Assembly: GCA_039190275.1 (NCBI GenBank)
Contig: JBCCYF010000008.1
Location: 1 to 64,000, forward strand
Origin: Halovulum sp039190275
GTDB taxonomy: Bacteria; Pseudomonadota; Alphaproteobacteria; Rhodobacterales; Rhodobacteraceae
Direction: 5' to 3'
Length of the DNA: 64,000 nt
This document shows positions 61,930 to 64,000 of the stretch, piece by piece (positions within the stretch are counted from its first letter, which is position 1; every line of letters begins with the position of its first letter). The position numbers and the translations under genes were made by a program. The notes beneath the pieces were generated by a model. It had not been told where the DNA came from. It did no database searches and saw nothing but the letters and a program-made list of their open reading frames with translations.

Positions 61930-62238
61930 TGTCGTTTCCTTTTCCGGTTTTGCCTCAGCGGGGATCAGGCTTTCGCCCAACCGGTGGACCGCGCGGGGAT
62001 GTCTCCCCCGGGTGGCCCGTGCCCCGCCTGTGGATTTCGTGGGGTGCCCTTAGCGGGTTTTGACGCGCTGCGCAAGCGGGCTTGGGCAAGTCAGGGGAAA
62101 GCACTGTCGGGGAATTGCTTTCGTGGGATTTCGCCGGGCCTGGACCCCCGAACGGTTTCAGAGTTGTAAACGGCCGCCAGCCCCTGGGCCAGCAACCACA
62201 ATTGACCTGAGCGCCGAATCCCGCCATTGCTCCGGCAC
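61930..62238. other. divergent promoter region between rpsB and psuK
   Basis: 309 bases without a supported gene; the frame is open on the minus strand only as an extension of rpsB. It must hold the rpsB promoter and leader and the psuK promoter. No strong consensus promoter or known ribosomal leader structure was recognised. Confidence 0.4.
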
Positions 62239-63129
62239 ATGAGCAGCCCCCCAATTCTTGTCGCCGGATCCGCCCTGTGGGACATCGTTGCGCGGACGGA
62301 ACGTCTGATGCGACCAAAACATGACGTCCCGGGCCGGATCTCGCGCCAACTGGGCGGCGTTGCCCTGAACGTGGCGCTTGAACTGGTTCGTCAGGGGGCC
62401 CGCGTGGAATTGCTAAGTGCTGTCGGTACGGACGCGGAAGGCGATGCGCTGGTCGCATCGGTCACATCGGCTGGCGTCGGTTGCGACCATGTGGCCCGGA
62501 TAGACGGTGCAACAGACAGCTATCTGGCGATCGAGGATGGCAGCGGCGATGTCTTTGCCGCCGTTGCGGACTGCATGCGGCTCGAAGATGCGTCGGATGT
62601 TGTCCTGGCACCGCTACGCGACACCCGGCTCGGGGCGGCATCCGACCCCTGGGGCGGTGTGCTGATTGTCGACGGGAACTTCCCGCGCACCGTACTTGAC
62701 ACGCTTGCGACGGATCCGGTTTTTGCCGCCTGCCGGTTGGCGCTGGTCCCCGCAAGCCCGGGCAAGGCCAAGCGGCTGACCGGCGCGATGCGGCACCCCC
62801 GGAGTGTTCTTTACCTTAACCGGACCGAAGCCGAGATCCTGTGTGACGCCCAGTTCTCCTCTGCCGCGTTGGCTGCCGAAGCGCTAGTCGGCATGGCGGC
62901 GACCGAAGTTGTGGTGACCGATGGGCATCGCCCGGCTGCAGTAGCGGATGCGCACAGCATGCGCACTGTGACACCACCCCAGGTTAACGCCCGCACCAGC
63001 ACCGGCGCAGGAGACGTGTTTCTGGCCGCACATTTGAACGCCCGTGAGGGCGGCGCCACGCAGGACGATGCGTTGACACAGGCACTGGCGGCGGCCAGCC
63101 GACACATTACGGGACATCGCATCGCATGA
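62239..63129 (+). CDS. PfkB-family kinase, probable pseudouridine kinase
   Basis: 296 residues, ribokinase fold. Seen: ILVAGSALWDIVARTE, QLGGVALNVALELVRQGARV (substrate-binding glycine pair), GTDAEGDALVAS, TEVVVTDGHRPAAV and the signature ARTSTGAGDVFLAAHL with the catalytic Asp. The overlap (ATGA) with the pseudouridine-5'-phosphate glycosidase gene points to pseudouridine as substrate; the fold alone would not decide. ATG 62239 is chosen over a TTG four codons upstream. Confidence 0.9.
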   Translation: MSSPPILVAGSALWDIVARTERLMRPKHDVPGRISRQLGGVALNVALELVRQGARVELLSAVGTDAEGDALVASVTSAGVGCDHVARIDGATDSYLAIEDGSGDVFAAVADCMRLEDASDVVLAPLRDTRLGAASDPWGGVLIVDGNFPRTVLDTLATDPVFAACRLALVPASPGKAKRLTGAMRHPRSVLYLNRTEAEILCDAQFSSAALAAEALVGMAATEVVVTDGHRPAAVADAHSMRTVTPPQVNARTSTGAGDVFLAAHLNAREGGATQDDALTQALAAASRHITGHRIA

Positions 63130-64000
63130 CACTCATGTTCAGCCCCGAAGTTGCCTCAGCACGCGCCGAGCATCGCCCAATTGTCGCCCTTGAGAGCACA
63201 ATCATCACCCATGGGATGCCATATCCACAGAACCTCGAGACTGCGCAGGCGGTTGAATCGGCGGTACGTACGGGCGGCGCGACCCCGGCAACCATCAGCG
63301 TCTCGGGCGGACACATCCGCGTTGGCCAGACCGAAGAACAGCTGGGGGATCTTGCGCGATGCAGCGATGCGATGAAACTATCCCGCGCCGACTTGCCGGT
63401 TGCCCTGGCGGATGGCCGCACCGGTGCGACCACTGTCGCTGCCACCATGATTTGCGCGCATCTGGCCGGGATCGCGGTGTTTGCAACCGGGGGGATCGGC
63501 GGCGTGCACCGGGGCGCTGAGGACAGCTTCGACATCTCCGCCGACCTGACCGAACTGGCGCAAACGCCGGTCTGCGTGATCGCGGCCGGACCCAAGGCTA
63601 TTCTGGACCTGCCCAAGACCCTTGAAGTTCTGGAAACGAATGGGGTTCCGGTGATCGCCTACGGGCAGGATCAACTCCCCGCCTTCTGGTCCCGCGACAG
63701 CGGTCTGTCCAGTCCGTTGCGGCTCGACACACCGGAAGAGCTGGCCAGCGCCTTTGACCAGCGCCGCAGGCTGGGTCTGCCCGGCGGCCAACTGGTGGTC
63801 AATCCGATCCCCATCGCTGACGAGATCCCGGCCGACACGATGACCCCCCTGATCACGCAGGCGTTGCAGGATGCCCATGCCACAGGCATCACGGGCAAGG
63901 CGGTCACACCTTTTCTGCTGGACCGGATTTACGCCCTGACCGATGGGCGCTCGCTGAGCGCCAACATTGCCCTTGTTTTGAACAATGCCCGGCTGGCCGC
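63126..64000 (+). CDS. psuG: pseudouridine-5'-phosphate glycosidase (cut by window end)
   Basis: The first 291 residues of a protein usually just over 300 long. Splits pseudouridine 5'-phosphate into uracil and ribose 5-phosphate. Seen: PIVALESTIITHGMPYPQNL with the conserved Glu, ARCSDAMKLSRADLPVALA with the catalytic Lys, GRTGATTVAATMICAHLAGI, VFATGGIGGVHRGAEDSFDI, SADLTELAQTPVCVIAAGPK and ANIALVLNNARLA. Coupled to the kinase by an ATGA overlap; together they degrade pseudouridine. Confidence 0.96.
   Translation, partial: MTLMFSPEVASARAEHRPIVALESTIITHGMPYPQNLETAQAVESAVRTGGATPATISVSGGHIRVGQTEEQLGDLARCSDAMKLSRADLPVALADGRTGATTVAATMICAHLAGIAVFATGGIGGVHRGAEDSFDISADLTELAQTPVCVIAAGPKAILDLPKTLEVLETNGVPVIAYGQDQLPAFWSRDSGLSSPLRLDTPEELASAFDQRRRLGLPGGQLVVNPIPIADEIPADTMTPLITQALQDAHATGITGKAVTPFLLDRIYALTDGRSLSANIALVLNNARLA

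Noticed and set aside
61930..62040. Extended N-terminus of ribosomal protein S2
   Set aside because: Family starts at MALPEFTLRQLLEAG with a proper ribosome binding site; upstream residues do not match.

Overview
The window is a GC-rich stretch of a Roseobacter-group alphaproteobacterium (Rhodobacteraceae in the broad sense). Evidence: the block rpsB-tsf-pyrH-frr-uppS-cdsA-dxr-rseP-bamA-ompH-fabZ-lpxA-lpxI-lpxB, the run trpGDC-moaC-moeA-lexA, CckA with an attached receiver, LpxI instead of LpxH, a GAAC-N7-GAAC SOS box in front of lexA, a six-gene Mrp operon with fused A and B subunits, and a stand-alone methyltetrahydrofolate:corrinoid methyltransferase of the kind that belongs to split methionine synthases. 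No tRNA, rRNA, CRISPR array, prophage or insertion sequence was recognised.

Layout. 1-9550 holds mixed housekeeping and regulatory genes: a truncated Hint-domain protein, tgt, a SufT/MIP18-type protein, a small ORF divergent from a LysR regulator, an A-type Fe-S carrier, tpiA, a divergent pair of lineage proteins (DUF6456-type and DUF6477-type), a non-pyrrolysine MttB-family methyltransferase and guaA. 9922-15927 is the Mrp cation/proton antiporter operon. 16030-23224 is an accessory glycan locus: two very long GT2 proteins, a protein of unknown function, and a close relative of UDP-sulfoquinovose synthase. 23263-31288 is a run of minus-strand core genes (cckA, rsmB-like, guaB, rlmE, ppx/gppA-like, metF). 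31517-33725 is a three-gene one-carbon operon. 33896-39479 carries a divergent polysaccharide deacetylase and the trpGDC-moaC-moeA run, followed by lexA, comEC, gltX, gltA and ybaK. 46130-61929 is the large envelope and translation cluster, interrupted by one plus-strand gene for a two-repeat, phosphate-binding-like, OmpA-like fusion. 62239-64000 is a pseudouridine degradation pair cut by the window end.

How the genes work together. Lipid A (lpxA, lpxI, lpxB), outer-membrane protein assembly (bamA, ompH), sigma-E or signal-peptide proteolysis (rseP), isoprenoid and phospholipid precursors (dxr, uppS, cdsA) and translation factors (rpsB, tsf, frr) form one envelope/growth block. metF and the 31517-33725 operon feed methyl groups into folate and cobalamin carriers. 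The glycan locus is the most accessory part and the best candidate for an undescribed system: it predicts a surface glycan that contains sulfoquinovose or a related sugar.
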